From positions 1-64,000 of the forward strand of contig JAFVWS010000008.1 in NCBI GenBank assembly GCA_017501545.1: a DNA stretch of 64,000 nucleotides. The letters are read 5' to 3'. This document shows, one piece after another, positions 1-7,926 of the stretch. The notes beneath the pieces are model-generated. The model made no database searches, had not been told where the DNA came from, and saw nothing but the letters and a program-made list of their open reading frames with translations. Origin of the DNA: Clostridia bacterium. GTDB taxonomy: Bacteria > Bacillota > Clostridia > Oscillospirales > CAG-272. How positions within the stretch are numbered: the first letter of the stretch is position 1; each line of letters begins with the position of its first letter. A program made the position numbers and the translations under genes.

Positions 1-1
1 A

Positions 2-1066
2 ACTTACACCTCAAATTCTATGGCACCATCAAGCAATCAAAGCTTTTTTTATGGTGACGCAAAGGTGCATACAACAAGAAGCTTTTATAAATTAACCTTA
101 GGTGGTAAATTTGAATATTCGTTCTTATTTTCTAATACAATTTATTCAACGTTTGCAGATGGTAGCCATTCACAGGTGAATTTAGAGTGTGATAACTGGG
201 AAATTGTAAGCCTTAAGGCACTATTAGTTGACTCTAAAACACGTGACTTTTCAAACCCAAAAATCATTCGTGAATATCAGCTTACATTTGACGGCAGAAT
301 GTCAAAGGAGCTTATTTCTGGTGGTGAAATATACACTGATGGAATAGTTATTGAGGCTGATAAAAACGACTATATTTGCCTTGAAATGGAGCTTAAGGGA
401 GACGGAAAAATTCCATATTTTGAAGAGATTTTAATCCCTGCATATGAGCTAAATAGCGAAGAAAAATGGGAATATTCCAACAAAACACCTCTTGCTAATA
501 TGATAGGAATTAAGCGCGAGGTTAATAAAAAAATAGGCTTTTTGGGTGATTCAATTACAGAGGGCTGTGGAACAGAAAACAATTCATATGATGCCTGGTG
601 TGCTAAAATTGTCGAAAGGTCAAGCGATGAAAACTCATATTGGAATCTCGGAATAGGATATGGTAGGGCTGACGATATTGCAACAGATGGAATTTGGCTA
701 AGTAGAGCAAAAAATCTTGACCTTGTAACAGTGTGTATTGGCGTTAATGATATTTGTCAGGGATTTAAAACCGATAAAATAAAGAAAAATATCAAGAAAA
801 TTGTTGAAATTTTGCAAGAAAATGACACAAAAGTAATCCTTTTTACAGTTCCACCGTTTGATTGGGATGAGGAAAGAACTAAAAAATGGAAGGAAGTCAA
901 CGAATTTATATACGAAAAGCTTGCAAATAAGGTGGAAATTTTTGATACCGTTTCAATTTGGGGCAACGAGCCTCCATTTGAAAACCTATCAAGATATGGT
1001 GGGCATCCAAACAAGGAAGGATGCTTGGCATTAGCTAAGGCGTTTGTTGAGAAAAACTACTTTTAA
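2..1066 (+). CDS. SGNH/GDSL-family hydrolase, 5' partial
   Basis: Serine esterase/lipase-fold protein, probably acting on acetylated or otherwise esterified carbohydrate. The SGNH blocks are visible: GFLGDSITEGCG (block I, nucleophile Ser), an Asn-containing GIGYGRA stretch (block II-like), GVND (block III) and a terminal GGHPNKEG carrying the catalytic His. About 170 residues precede block I and look like an N-terminal beta-sandwich accessory domain. The first ATG is at 20, but it has no ribosome site and the frame stays open to the left edge, so the true start probably lies outside the window. The substrate cannot be told from sequence. No signal peptide is visible in the part present. Confidence 0.82.
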   Translation, partial: TYTSNSMAPSSNQSFFYGDAKVHTTRSFYKLTLGGKFEYSFLFSNTIYSTFADGSHSQVNLECDNWEIVSLKALLVDSKTRDFSNPKIIREYQLTFDGRMSKELISGGEIYTDGIVIEADKNDYICLEMELKGDGKIPYFEEILIPAYELNSEEKWEYSNKTPLANMIGIKREVNKKIGFLGDSITEGCGTENNSYDAWCAKIVERSSDENSYWNLGIGYGRADDIATDGIWLSRAKNLDLVTVCIGVNDICQGFKTDKIKKNIKKIVEILQENDTKVILFTVPPFDWDEERTKKWKEVNEFIYEKLANKVEIFDTVSIWGNEPPFENLSRYGGHPNKEGCLALAKAFVEKNYF

Positions 1067-1082
1067 ACCGAAAAATACTAAA

Positions 1083-1116
1083 AAATAGCCGATTTATTCA
1101 AAAATCGGCTATTTTT
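1083..1116. terminator. bidirectional intrinsic terminator, SGNH gene / spoIVA
   Basis: A 13-bp perfect stem (1083-1095 with 1102-1114) is flanked by A-runs on the left and T-runs on the right, so it can end the rightward SGNH transcript and the leftward spoIVA transcript. Confidence 0.85.
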
Positions 1117-1129
1117 CTCAGCTTTTATT

Positions 1130-1163
1130 ATGAATATATTCACATATGAGCAAACGATAATAT
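1130..1163 (+). repeat. 34-bp dispersed repeat, copy A
   Basis: It matches 31 of 34 bases, without gaps, to 52512-52545. The two invariant blocks are ATGAATATAT and CAAACGATAATAT, with identical spacing. It sits just past the spoIVA stop codon, pointing rightward into spoIVA antisense. The function is unknown; a promoter-like or protein-binding role is inferred only from the position of copy B. Confidence 0.6.
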
Positions 1164-2629
1164 TAAAGCAGTATACAAATTAATCCGTTTGAGCCCTCGT
1201 TTATTACTCTTGATAATGTATTGGATAGCTTATTTCGAGATTCCTCTGAAATGTGCTGAAGCTTTGCGTGTAGACCATCATTTACAAGCTCAAATAGCGA
1301 TTTCCCAAACATATTTGATTCCCAAAGCTTTTTCGGGTCGTTTTCATATTCATTAATCATATTTTTTACTATCTCCTCGGTTTGCTCAGCTGTACCGACG
1401 ATTGGGCTTACCTCTGTGTTAATTGAGGCACGTATTAAGTGTATTGATGGAGCTGAAGCCTTGAGCTTAACGCCATATGCGCCTGCTTGTTTAATAATTT
1501 CTGGCTCCTCAAGCGTCATATCCTCAACATCGGGCAATACAATGCCATATCCACCGCGGTTAACCTCTTCAATTGCATCCTGAAACTTTTCGTACTCCTT
1601 TTTAACCTCGGCAAGCTCAGTTATGTTTAGAAATAGGTCCTCGTCATCCTTAATTTCAATTCCACAGATTTCGCTCATTATCTGATAATATAGCTCATCA
1701 TTCAGCTTGATTTTAACCTCAATTTCACCACTTCCGAGATTGCAGGTGGCCTCTGGCTCACTTGCAATGTTTTCATTTTCCAAAAGTATCTTTGTGCATA
1801 ATCTTGCTTCATCAATTTTAGATTTGCCGGCAATAGATGATTTGATTGAATTTAAAATACTCATTCTTAACCAGTGGTTAGGCGCAAGAGACGAAATATA
1901 TTTTGGTAAAAAGAATTTAATTTCATTAACAGAAAATTGACCGAGCAAAAGCTCAAAAATGCCATCAAAATCCTCACTTGAAAGCTCGTTTGCATTGATT
2001 AATGCAACTGGAGCCTTATATTTTTCCTCAAGGCTAATTGCAAGCTCGTTTGCCTCATCACTGCTTGGATTATTTGAGTTCAAAACAATAACAAACGGCT
2101 TGTTTAGTCCCTTTAGCTCGTTAATTACTCGCTCCTCAGCGCCCTCATAGCTCGCCCTTGGAATTTCACCAATAGTGCCGTCAGTAGTAACAACAATTCC
2201 AACCGTTGAATGGTCGCAAATTACCTTTTTAGTGCCATATTCAGCAGCACGCTCAAACTCCATAGGCTTTTTGTCCCAAGGAGTCATAACCATTCTGGGG
2301 CCGTCATCATCAAAAGCGCCCATAGCACCCTCAACCATGTAACCAACGCAATCAATTAAGCGTACCTTCATATTAGACGCGCCGATAGAAACCTTAACTG
2401 CCTCGTCAGGAATAAACTTAGGCTCAGTTGTCATAATTGTCTTTCCGGAGCCACTTTGAGGCGTTTCGTCGCGTGCGCGCTCCTTGTCATAGCTTGCTTC
2501 AATGTTGGGAATAACAAATGAGTCCATAAATTTTTTAACAAAAGTTGATTTTCCACTACGCACGGGCCCAACAACCCCTATATAGATTTCGCCATTTGTT
2601 CTTTTTGCAATATCCTCGTATATATTCAT
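1163..2629 (-). CDS. spoIVA: stage IV sporulation protein A
   Basis: ATPase that polymerises on the outer forespore membrane and forms the base layer of the spore coat. The P-loop GPVRSGKST is at residues 21-29, followed by a TRAFAC-like GTPase fold (IDCVGYMVEGA, TDGTIGEI, VLNSNNP), the central domain, and the family's hallmark C-terminus ending GSNGLICILL. At 488 residues it has the usual length of about 490. The start is supported by the AAAGGACGG ribosome site. It is monocistronic between two terminators. A candidate sigma-E promoter lies 33 bp upstream of the start codon, which fits the mother-cell expression known for this gene in Bacillus. This is one of the clearest markers that the organism belongs to a spore-forming lineage. 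Confidence 0.97.
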   Translation of the reverse strand: MNIYEDIAKRTNGEIYIGVVGPVRSGKSTFVKKFMDSFVIPNIEASYDKERARDETPQSGSGKTIMTTEPKFIPDEAVKVSIGASNMKVRLIDCVGYMVEGAMGAFDDDGPRMVMTPWDKKPMEFERAAEYGTKKVICDHSTVGIVVTTDGTIGEIPRASYEGAEERVINELKGLNKPFVIVLNSNNPSSDEANELAISLEEKYKAPVALINANELSSEDFDGIFELLLGQFSVNEIKFFLPKYISSLAPNHWLRMSILNSIKSSIAGKSKIDEARLCTKILLENENIASEPEATCNLGSGEIEVKIKLNDELYYQIMSEICGIEIKDDEDLFLNITELAEVKKEYEKFQDAIEEVNRGGYGIVLPDVEDMTLEEPEIIKQAGAYGVKLKASAPSIHLIRASINTEVSPIVGTAEQTEEIVKNMINEYENDPKKLWESNMFGKSLFELVNDGLHAKLQHISEESRNKLSNTLSRVINEGSNGLICILL

Positions 2630-2661
2630 TTAGTAACCCGTCCTTTCGGTATATCTACTAA

Positions 2662-2690
2662 AGAATATTCAAGGAAAATAGAGAATATGC
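2662..2690 (-). promoter_or_regulatory. candidate sigma-E promoter of spoIVA
   Basis: On the minus strand a perfect -35 GCATATT (2684-2690) is followed, after 14 bp, by AATATTCT (2662-2669), which matches the CATACAMT -10 consensus at 5 of 8 positions. spoIVA is sigma-E dependent in Bacillus subtilis; extending this here is inference. Confidence 0.5.
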
Positions 2691-2691
2691 A

Positions 2692-2722
2692 AAAAAATAA
2701 ACGCACCCCGTAAGGAGTGCGC
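2692..2722 (-). terminator. intrinsic terminator of the small membrane-protein pair
   Basis: The stem CGCACCCC / GGAGTGCG (2702-2709 with 2714-2721, one mismatch) is followed on the minus strand by a long T-run. It lies 6 bp after the upstream gene's stop codon. Confidence 0.8.
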
Positions 2723-2727
2723 TTGAA

Positions 2728-3081
2728 TTAAGCCAAAGCCCCTGAATCCATCAGAGCAATTGAAAAAGCGATGGCAATAAAAATTAAAATATAAATTACT
2801 AACAGAAAAGCAAGCATAAGTGAAATTACAGCAGAAATAGCATAGCCTATAATTGAGCAAATCAAGCCTGCCTTGCCAAACTTAGTAAAAACCTTATTTT
2901 TTGTCTTATCGCAAACGGCCAAAATAACGCCAGCGAATGGAAAATACATGCCAAGAGGCAAGGAAACAAAGTTAGCAGCGATAGACAAAATACCAAAAAC
3001 AAATGCGGTGATGCCAAGTGCGCTTTCCTCACTTTTTTGAGGCTTTTTATCTATTTTATCTTCCATATTAAAATCAGACAT
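2728..3081 (-). CDS. small DUF4190-like membrane protein
   Basis: 117-residue protein with a charged 20-residue N-terminus and about three hydrophobic segments (roughly 22-55, 68-85 and 86-110). The GITAFVFGILSIAANF opening of the first segment is typical of DUF4190-type small membrane proteins of Bacillota, whose function is unknown. It follows the similar gene at 3096-3515 after 14 bp in the same direction and shares its promoter and terminator, so the two form a bicistronic operon. Both may be diverged paralogues. Nothing in the sequence points to a substrate or partner. Confidence 0.7.
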   Translation of the reverse strand: MSDFNMEDKIDKKPQKSEESALGITAFVFGILSIAANFVSLPLGMYFPFAGVILAVCDKTKNKVFTKFGKAGLICSIIGYAISAVISLMLAFLLVIYILIFIAIAFSIALMDSGALA

Positions 3082-3095
3082 ATAAACCTCCGAAA

Positions 3096-3515
3096 TTATA
3101 GTGTAACGCCGAAAATTCCAAGGGCAGAGTTGAGAACGGACGTAATTGCGTTCATAATTGCATTATAGGGCTCAGGATTTACAAAAGCAGTATACAAACC
3201 AAACGCAAAAAGAATGGTGCAATAGGTAAGGGTGGAGAATATCATAATAAAGGTTACAATAGTACAAACCATAGAGAATACAGATACCCCACGCTTGCCA
3301 TTAACCTTACGGTCAATAGCGTGAAAGATTAATGCTGCTATTAAAAATACAATTTGAAAAGGAATTAAGCCTGTAAATAGGCAAGGGATAGATGCAATCG
3401 AAAATATTAAAGAAAGTGTTGCAAGCACCTTACCCTTCTTTTTTAAAAGAGGGGAGTTGGCAGATGAGATAAGCTCACTGTCGCTTTGTTTTGTGCTTTT
3501 TTTACGCTTACCCAT
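3096..3515 (-). CDS. small membrane protein, DUF4190-like
   Basis: 139 residues. The cytoplasmic N-terminus is basic (MGKRKKS), followed by three or four hydrophobic helices from residue 27 onward, including LSLIFSIASIPCLFTGLIPF. The start is fixed by the AAAGGAGGA ribosome site. It is the first gene of an operon with the membrane protein at 2728-3081. No catalytic motif is visible. The function is unknown; the resemblance to DUF4190 is structural (short protein, paired helices) rather than a confident family match. Confidence 0.65.
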   Translation of the reverse strand: MGKRKKSTKQSDSELISSANSPLLKKKGKVLATLSLIFSIASIPCLFTGLIPFQIVFLIAALIFHAIDRKVNGKRGVSVFSMVCTIVTFIMIFSTLTYCTILFAFGLYTAFVNPEPYNAIMNAITSVLNSALGIFGVTL

Positions 3516-3547
3516 AAGCTAATCCTCCTTTGATAAATACTATTTAT

Positions 3548-3575
3548 ATAATACCATATTTTCAAAAAAAGTCAA
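3548..3575 (-). promoter_or_regulatory. sigma-A promoter for the small membrane-protein operon
   Basis: Minus strand TTGACT (3570-3575), 16-bp spacer, TATTAT (3548-3553), ahead of a strong ribosome site. Confidence 0.6.
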
Positions 3576-3625
3576 TATTAATTGAAGTATTTGGATAAGG
3601 CATTTTGACAAAAACATTAATTTAC

Positions 3626-3654
3626 TTGACAGTGAAATATATATATGCTATAAT
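3626..3654 (+). promoter_or_regulatory. consensus sigma-A promoter of the CNNM transporter
   Basis: Perfect TTGACA (3626-3631), 17-bp spacer and TATAAT (3649-3654), upstream of the GGAGG ribosome site. Confidence 0.85.
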
Positions 3655-3690
3655 ATATGAAAATATTTTTTTGGAGGACTATTCTTTAAA

Positions 3691-5016
3691 ATGGACGCAG
3701 ACCCTAGTAATACTAATATTATTACTCAGCTTTTCATGGCGACAGACATCACAAACATAATATTCCCAATTGTAATGGTTGTTTTGCTCTTTGTGTCGGC
3801 ATTTTTCTCATCAACCGAAACCGCTTTTACATCATTTAATAAAATTAGGATGAAAAATCTTGCACAAAATGGTAATAAGCGTGCAATTCTTGTTACTAAA
3901 ATCGAAAGTAAATATGACAGATTTTTAACAAGCGTGCTTGTGGGAAACAATATAGTTAACATCGCACTATCATCAATTGCAACACTTTTCTTTATCAGCT
4001 TAATTGCTGATGAGGGCTTGGCATCAACCGTTTCAACAATAGTTATCACAGTTGCAGTTCTTATCTTTGGCGAAATAACCCCAAAGGTAATTGCAAGACA
4101 AAACGCAGATAAAATGGCAATGCTAATAGCGCCATTTATAAATATAATAATCGTACTATTAACTCCGCTTACATTAATTTTTGGTGGCTGGAGTAAGTTA
4201 CTTGGCATAATTTTCCGCTCAAAGGAGCAATCAACATACACAGAAGAGGAGCTAATTACTATCGTTGACGAGGCAGAGGAGGATGGTACTCTTGAATCAG
4301 AGGAAGGCGACCTTATCCGTTCAGCGATTGAGTTCAATGATGTATGCGCAGGCGATATTCTCACACCCCGTGTCGATATTTGCGCAATTTCTAAGGATGA
4401 ATCAGTTCCTAATATAGCAAAAATATTTATTGAAAATGCATACTCACGTCTTCCCGTTTATGACGAGGACTTAGACGATATTATCGGTATTTTGCACGAG
4501 AAGGATTTCTTTATTGCATATCATAATAATAACAAAACTATTACTAAGCATCTAAAAAAGCCCGTACACGTGTCTGAGCATATTAAAATTGCAGACCTAC
4601 TTCAGGTTCTTAAGTCAAAGAAATGTCATATGGCAGTCGTAGTTGACGAATTCGGTGGTACAATGGGTATTGTAACAATGGAGGACATCATTGAGGAGCT
4701 TATCGGTGACGTTTTTGATGAACACGATGAGGTTTCCGAGGACTACAAGGCGCTTGATGATGGTAGCTACTTAGTAAAATGCTCAGCTGAGCTTGATAAT
4801 TTTATTGAAAAATTTGAGATACAGCTTGAGGACGAGGAGGATATGCCTCAAACCGTTAACGGCTTTATTATGAAAGAGCTTGGATCTTTCCCACACGTTG
4901 GCGACACCTTTGATTTCCAAGGACTAAGCTTTGAAATTAAAAAGATAGGTCCAAAGCGTATTGAAGAGGTTAAGGTTACTAAACTTATAAAAGAGGAAGA
5001 AAAAGGTGCAGAATAA
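3691..5016 (+). CDS. CNNM/CBS-domain transporter (HlyC/CorC family)
   Basis: Integral membrane protein of the family linked to Mg2+ efflux/homeostasis (MpfA/YhdP, CorC). The order is: DUF21 transmembrane domain (about residues 20-185, with the FFSSTETAF motif at its start), a CBS pair (about 205-330, with TPRVDI, the AYSRLPVYDEDLDDIIGILH stretch, and VVVDEFGGTMGIVTMEDIIE), and a CorC_HlyC C-terminal domain ending near 435. The length of 441 is normal. It starts after TTGGAGGAC. It is followed by a HAD phosphatase gene 33 bp downstream that has its own ribosome site and is probably co-transcribed. The old name hemolysin is a misnomer for this family. The ion is inferred from family knowledge, not seen. 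Confidence 0.9.
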   Translation: MDADPSNTNIITQLFMATDITNIIFPIVMVVLLFVSAFFSSTETAFTSFNKIRMKNLAQNGNKRAILVTKIESKYDRFLTSVLVGNNIVNIALSSIATLFFISLIADEGLASTVSTIVITVAVLIFGEITPKVIARQNADKMAMLIAPFINIIIVLLTPLTLIFGGWSKLLGIIFRSKEQSTYTEEELITIVDEAEEDGTLESEEGDLIRSAIEFNDVCAGDILTPRVDICAISKDESVPNIAKIFIENAYSRLPVYDEDLDDIIGILHEKDFFIAYHNNNKTITKHLKKPVHVSEHIKIADLLQVLKSKKCHMAVVVDEFGGTMGIVTMEDIIEELIGDVFDEHDEVSEDYKALDDGSYLVKCSAELDNFIEKFEIQLEDEEDMPQTVNGFIMKELGSFPHVGDTFDFQGLSFEIKKIGPKRIEEVKVTKLIKEEEKGAE

Positions 5017-5049
5017 GCACCTTTTTTCAAGGAAACAAGGAGATAATGA

Positions 5050-5622
5050 ATGAACGTATTTGATTTTGACGGAACAATATATCACGGCGATAGCTCCTTT
5101 GACTTTTTCCGTTTTTGCTTAAGAAAATACCCAAAAACAATAAAAAATCTACCCCGTTGTCTGTTTTACGGCACTCTTTATGGGCTAAGAATAGTAAAAA
5201 AGCTTACCTTTAAGCAAAAATTCTTTGCATTTGTAAAGCACATTAAGGATATAGACAGGGCAGTGGTAGAATTTTGGGATGAAAAGGAAAAGAAAATCCA
5301 TAAGTGGTACTTAAATATGAAGCAGCCAAGCGATGTAATTATTTCTGCATCTCCTGAGTTTTTGCTTGAGCCAATTTGTAACAGACTTGGCGTGGGTACG
5401 CTTATGGCTTCAAAAACCGATAAGCACACAGGTCAGTTTGACGGAAAGAATTGCCACGGAGAAGAAAAGGTGGTAAGATTTAGGTCGCTATTTCCAAAGG
5501 ATGAGGTAGATGAGTTTTATTCTGACCTCTACTGCGACACCCCTATGGCAAGGCTTGCAAAGCGCGCATACATAGTTAAGGGAGAAAAGCTAAAGCCTTG
5601 GAAGGAATCAAAATTAAAGTGA
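5050..5622 (+). CDS. HAD-superfamily IB phosphatase
   Basis: 190-residue soluble phosphatase. HAD motif I is FDFDGT at residues 4-9 (nucleophile Asp5, general acid Asp7). Motif II is ISASPEF near residue 100. The motif IV region is YSDLYCDTPM near residue 158, followed by the KGEK basic stretch. It resembles the SerB-like IB group (PSP/CicA-type). The start is supported by AAGGAGATA. The substrate is not deducible; relatives act on phosphoserine, phospholipid head groups or sugar phosphates. It is likely co-transcribed with the CNNM transporter upstream, and a bidirectional terminator follows 20 bp after the stop. Confidence 0.85.
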   Translation: MNVFDFDGTIYHGDSSFDFFRFCLRKYPKTIKNLPRCLFYGTLYGLRIVKKLTFKQKFFAFVKHIKDIDRAVVEFWDEKEKKIHKWYLNMKQPSDVIISASPEFLLEPICNRLGVGTLMASKTDKHTGQFDGKNCHGEEKVVRFRSLFPKDEVDEFYSDLYCDTPMARLAKRAYIVKGEKLKPWKESKLK

Positions 5623-5643
5623 CCCAGTGTCTAAAAAACAAAA

Positions 5644-5668
5644 ACGGATGCATAACGCATCCGTTTTT
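5644..5668. terminator. bidirectional intrinsic terminator
   Basis: Perfect 8-bp stem ACGGATGC / GCATCCGT (5644-5651 with 5657-5664), with an A-run before it and a T-run after it. It separates the HAD gene from the convergent ECF-S-like gene. Confidence 0.85.
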
Positions 5669-6178
5669 TTATACTAATTTTCTCATCGCCCTGTAAAGCG
5701 GTAAAATCAAAAATGACATTGCAAAGTTTCCACACATATGAATAGCATCAAAGGGAAGCCCCACGGCTATCCAGGTAAGCATTCCTTCAAAGGAAAGGCC
5801 AAACATCAAGGCTTGAAGTGGTGCATACAAAATGCCAAATAATAGCCCGTGCAGTGAGCAAAAAACAATGCAAAGAATAAATTTTACCTTGTCGGACGCA
5901 TGCTTAGGAATAATCATGACAAGTGCCCAAAGAATTGTCCATATGTATAGATAAGGCACCCACCATGCGGCAAATCCAGCATATAGACCATTTAAAAGCA
6001 CATATACGTAAAGTGGAATTAACGCCTTTGCCCTATAAACAAGCGTAAATAGAGCAATAAACATAGCAACGCCGTGTATGTTTGGCAACCCCTCCATAAG
6101 TAAATCGGAGAGAAACATTATAGTGCCAAGCATAGGAAAGATGATTAATTCCTTAAGTGCAATAGGCATTCGTTTCAT
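5669..6178 (-). CDS. putative ECF-transporter S component-like membrane protein
   Basis: 169 residues, almost entirely hydrophobic, with five or six predicted helices and only a short polar C-terminus (YRAMRKLV). Length, topology and the Trp/Tyr-rich central stretch AAWWVPYLYIW resemble substrate-binding S components of energy-coupling factor transporters. A general ecfA1-ecfA2-ecfT module is present in this window at 27.0-29.6 kb and could serve it. The start codon overlaps the stop of the upstream cyclophilin gene by one base, so the pair is translationally coupled. The vitamin or metal substrate cannot be named, and it could instead be an unrelated small permease. Confidence 0.5.
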   Translation of the reverse strand: MKRMPIALKELIIFPMLGTIMFLSDLLMEGLPNIHGVAMFIALFTLVYRAKALIPLYVYVLLNGLYAGFAAWWVPYLYIWTILWALVMIIPKHASDKVKFILCIVFCSLHGLLFGILYAPLQALMFGLSFEGMLTWIAVGLPFDAIHMCGNFAMSFLILPLYRAMRKLV

Positions 6179-6648
6179 TAAATCAGTGTTACCCTTTTCA
6201 TTCTCATATCAATAATAGGTCTGTCGCGAAAGTCTGTCTTAACGCCAGCTATCTCGTCAACAACCTCAATTCCAGAAATAACCTTACCAAAGGCAGCATA
6301 TTGTCCGTCAAGAAACTTGCCGTCGGCGTGCATAATAAAGAATTGTGAGGAAGCAGAATTCATGCTTTGGCTTCTTGCCATTGAAATAACACCACGCACG
6401 TGTGAAATATCATTTTTAACGCCGTTTGCTAAAAATTCGCCCTTAATATTTTCATCTGAGCCGCCACAGCCAGTGCCAGTTGGGTCACCACCCTGAATCA
6501 TAAAGCCAGCAATGACTCTATGGAAAATAAGCCCATCATAAAAGCCCTTTTCAACAAGCTTTTTAAAGTTAGCGCAGGTAATTGGCGCCTTGTCCTCAAA
6601 AAGCTCAATGTCGATAATTCCACCATTTTCCATTTCTATTCTTACCAT
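6178..6648 (-). CDS. cyclophilin-type peptidyl-prolyl cis-trans isomerase
   Basis: Protein-folding catalyst of the cyclophilin fold. The family core is clear: FEDKAPITCANF, the FHRVIAGFMIQGGDPTGTG stretch with the catalytic Arg, GVISMARS, and the SQFFI substrate-pocket residues. There is no signal peptide, so it is cytoplasmic. The frame is open to a GTG at 6657, but that codon overlaps the GAGGTG ribosome site; the ATG at 6648 (MVRIEMENG) is 7 bp past it and is chosen here, giving 156 residues, normal for the small bacterial form. It is followed with a one-base overlap by the ECF-S-like gene. Confidence 0.93.
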   Translation of the reverse strand: MVRIEMENGGIIDIELFEDKAPITCANFKKLVEKGFYDGLIFHRVIAGFMIQGGDPTGTGCGGSDENIKGEFLANGVKNDISHVRGVISMARSQSMNSASSQFFIMHADGKFLDGQYAAFGKVISGIEVVDEIAGVKTDFRDRPIIDMRMKRVTLI

Positions 6649-6679
6649 AATAATCACCTCGAAAATATTTTATATTTTA

Positions 6680-6708
6680 ATTGTAGCAGAGAAGTGTACA
6701 AAAGTCAA
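6680..6708 (-). promoter_or_regulatory. sigma-A promoter of the cyclophilin operon
   Basis: Minus strand TTGACT (6703-6708), 17-bp spacer, TACAAT (6680-6685). Confidence 0.7.
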
Positions 6709-6796
6709 ACAAAAAAGAAATATTTTGACTTTTAGTTTAATATTTTTAGTTTTAAGAGAGAATAAATAAAACTAATAAAATCGAGGTGCAATTTAT

Positions 6797-7885
6797 TTGG
6801 AAAAATATAAAAAATTTGCGTATTTGGGAATAAGCTCTGTGCTTGCAATAGGACTAATATATCTTTTTTTAAAGTATGCCTTAGAAATTTTACTTCCCTT
6901 TATTGTGGCTTTTTTAATTGTGGCAATGGCGCGTCCGATAATTAATAAAATTAATAAAAAAACAAAGCTTCCTAAGCCACTTGTAAGCATATTTGTGCTT
7001 TGTATGCTTCTTTTGCTGATTCTTCTGTGCTTGACAATTATAGTAGCGATAACAGTAGAGCAAATAGGCAATATCGCCGAGGGCATAATAAATAATCTTT
7101 CAACCGAGGAAAATTATGTAACAGTAATATTTGATTTTATAAGCATAGCAGAGGAAAAGCTACCCTTTATTAACAATGTTTTAGGTGATGATGAGGCAGT
7201 TTACAACCTCGTAATAGAGTTTCTTTTAGATGGGGCTAAGGATTTAAGCACTAAAATCACCTCATGGGTCGCAAAAGTAATTAGCGCACTGCCTAACATT
7301 GTAGTGACGCTTATTGTATTAGTTTTATCGCTATTTTATTTTGCCAAGGATTACGACAAAATAGGGAACATAATAATTGATAAATTGCCAAAAAGAGTAG
7401 GCAGGATAGCCTTGATATTTAAAAATGATGTCTTGCTTGTAGTTTCCAAATATCTTAAATCCTATCTGATTCTTTTGATAATCACCTTTGCTGAGCTAAT
7501 ATCAGGCTTTTTAATTCTTGGCATTGAAAACTCGTTTGTGCTTGCGCTTATAATCGCAATTTTTGATATGCTTCCTATTTTCGGTGCTGGCACAGTCCTT
7601 GTCCCTTGGTCTATTATAATGCTAATAGCAGGGGACTATAAGCTTGCAATAGGACTCTTTCTTTTAGCAGGAGTTGCGTATTTCTCACGCCAATTCTTAG
7701 AGCCGAAGATTTTAAGCTCACAAATGAACGTCCACCCACTAATCACCCTACTGTTTATGTTTGCAGGGCTAAAAATAGCAGGCTTTTGGGGGCTGATTTT
7801 AGCGCCTATACTTGCATTTATTATAAAAATCACCTTGGCAAGAATGAAAAATCAAAAAAATGTTGAAAAGGCACAAAACTTGTGA
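6797..7885 (+). CDS. AI-2E family permease (YtvI-like)
   Basis: 362-residue polytopic membrane protein of the AI-2E/PerM family. About eight helices are arranged in the family's pattern: two N-terminal pairs, a soluble segment (about 95-150), then the C-terminal helix bundle with FDMLPIFGAG (residues about 255-264) and the conserved REFLEP-like RQFLEPKI and HPLITLL motifs. The Bacillus sporulation protein YtvI belongs to the same family, and this sporulating host makes that assignment plausible but unproven. Translation begins at TTG (6797), 8 bp after GAGGTG; no ATG alternative fits. Some relatives are reported to export autoinducer-2, others Na+ or small ions, so the substrate is open. Confidence 0.8.
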   Translation: MEKYKKFAYLGISSVLAIGLIYLFLKYALEILLPFIVAFLIVAMARPIINKINKKTKLPKPLVSIFVLCMLLLLILLCLTIIVAITVEQIGNIAEGIINNLSTEENYVTVIFDFISIAEEKLPFINNVLGDDEAVYNLVIEFLLDGAKDLSTKITSWVAKVISALPNIVVTLIVLVLSLFYFAKDYDKIGNIIIDKLPKRVGRIALIFKNDVLLVVSKYLKSYLILLIITFAELISGFLILGIENSFVLALIIAIFDMLPIFGAGTVLVPWSIIMLIAGDYKLAIGLFLLAGVAYFSRQFLEPKILSSQMNVHPLITLLFMFAGLKIAGFWGLILAPILAFIIKITLARMKNQKNVEKAQNL

Positions 7886-7891
7886 TATTAT
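7863..7891 (+). promoter_or_regulatory. sigma-A promoter of trpS
   Basis: TTGAAA (7863-7868), 17-bp spacer, TATTAT (7886-7891), overlapping the 3' end of the upstream permease gene. The leader is too short for a T-box. Confidence 0.7.
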
Positions 7892-7926
7892 ATTAAATAT
7901 AATTTCTATCAAGGGGATTTTTTCAA

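Noticed and set aside
3726..4364. Leftward 212-residue open frame
   Set aside because: It lies wholly antisense to the CNNM transporter, with no ribosome site and Ser/Ile-rich shadow composition.
7886..7926. T-box leader for trpS (also looked for before proS)
   Set aside because: Both leaders are under 45 bases from the -10 box to the start codon; no T-box sequence or specifier stem can fit.
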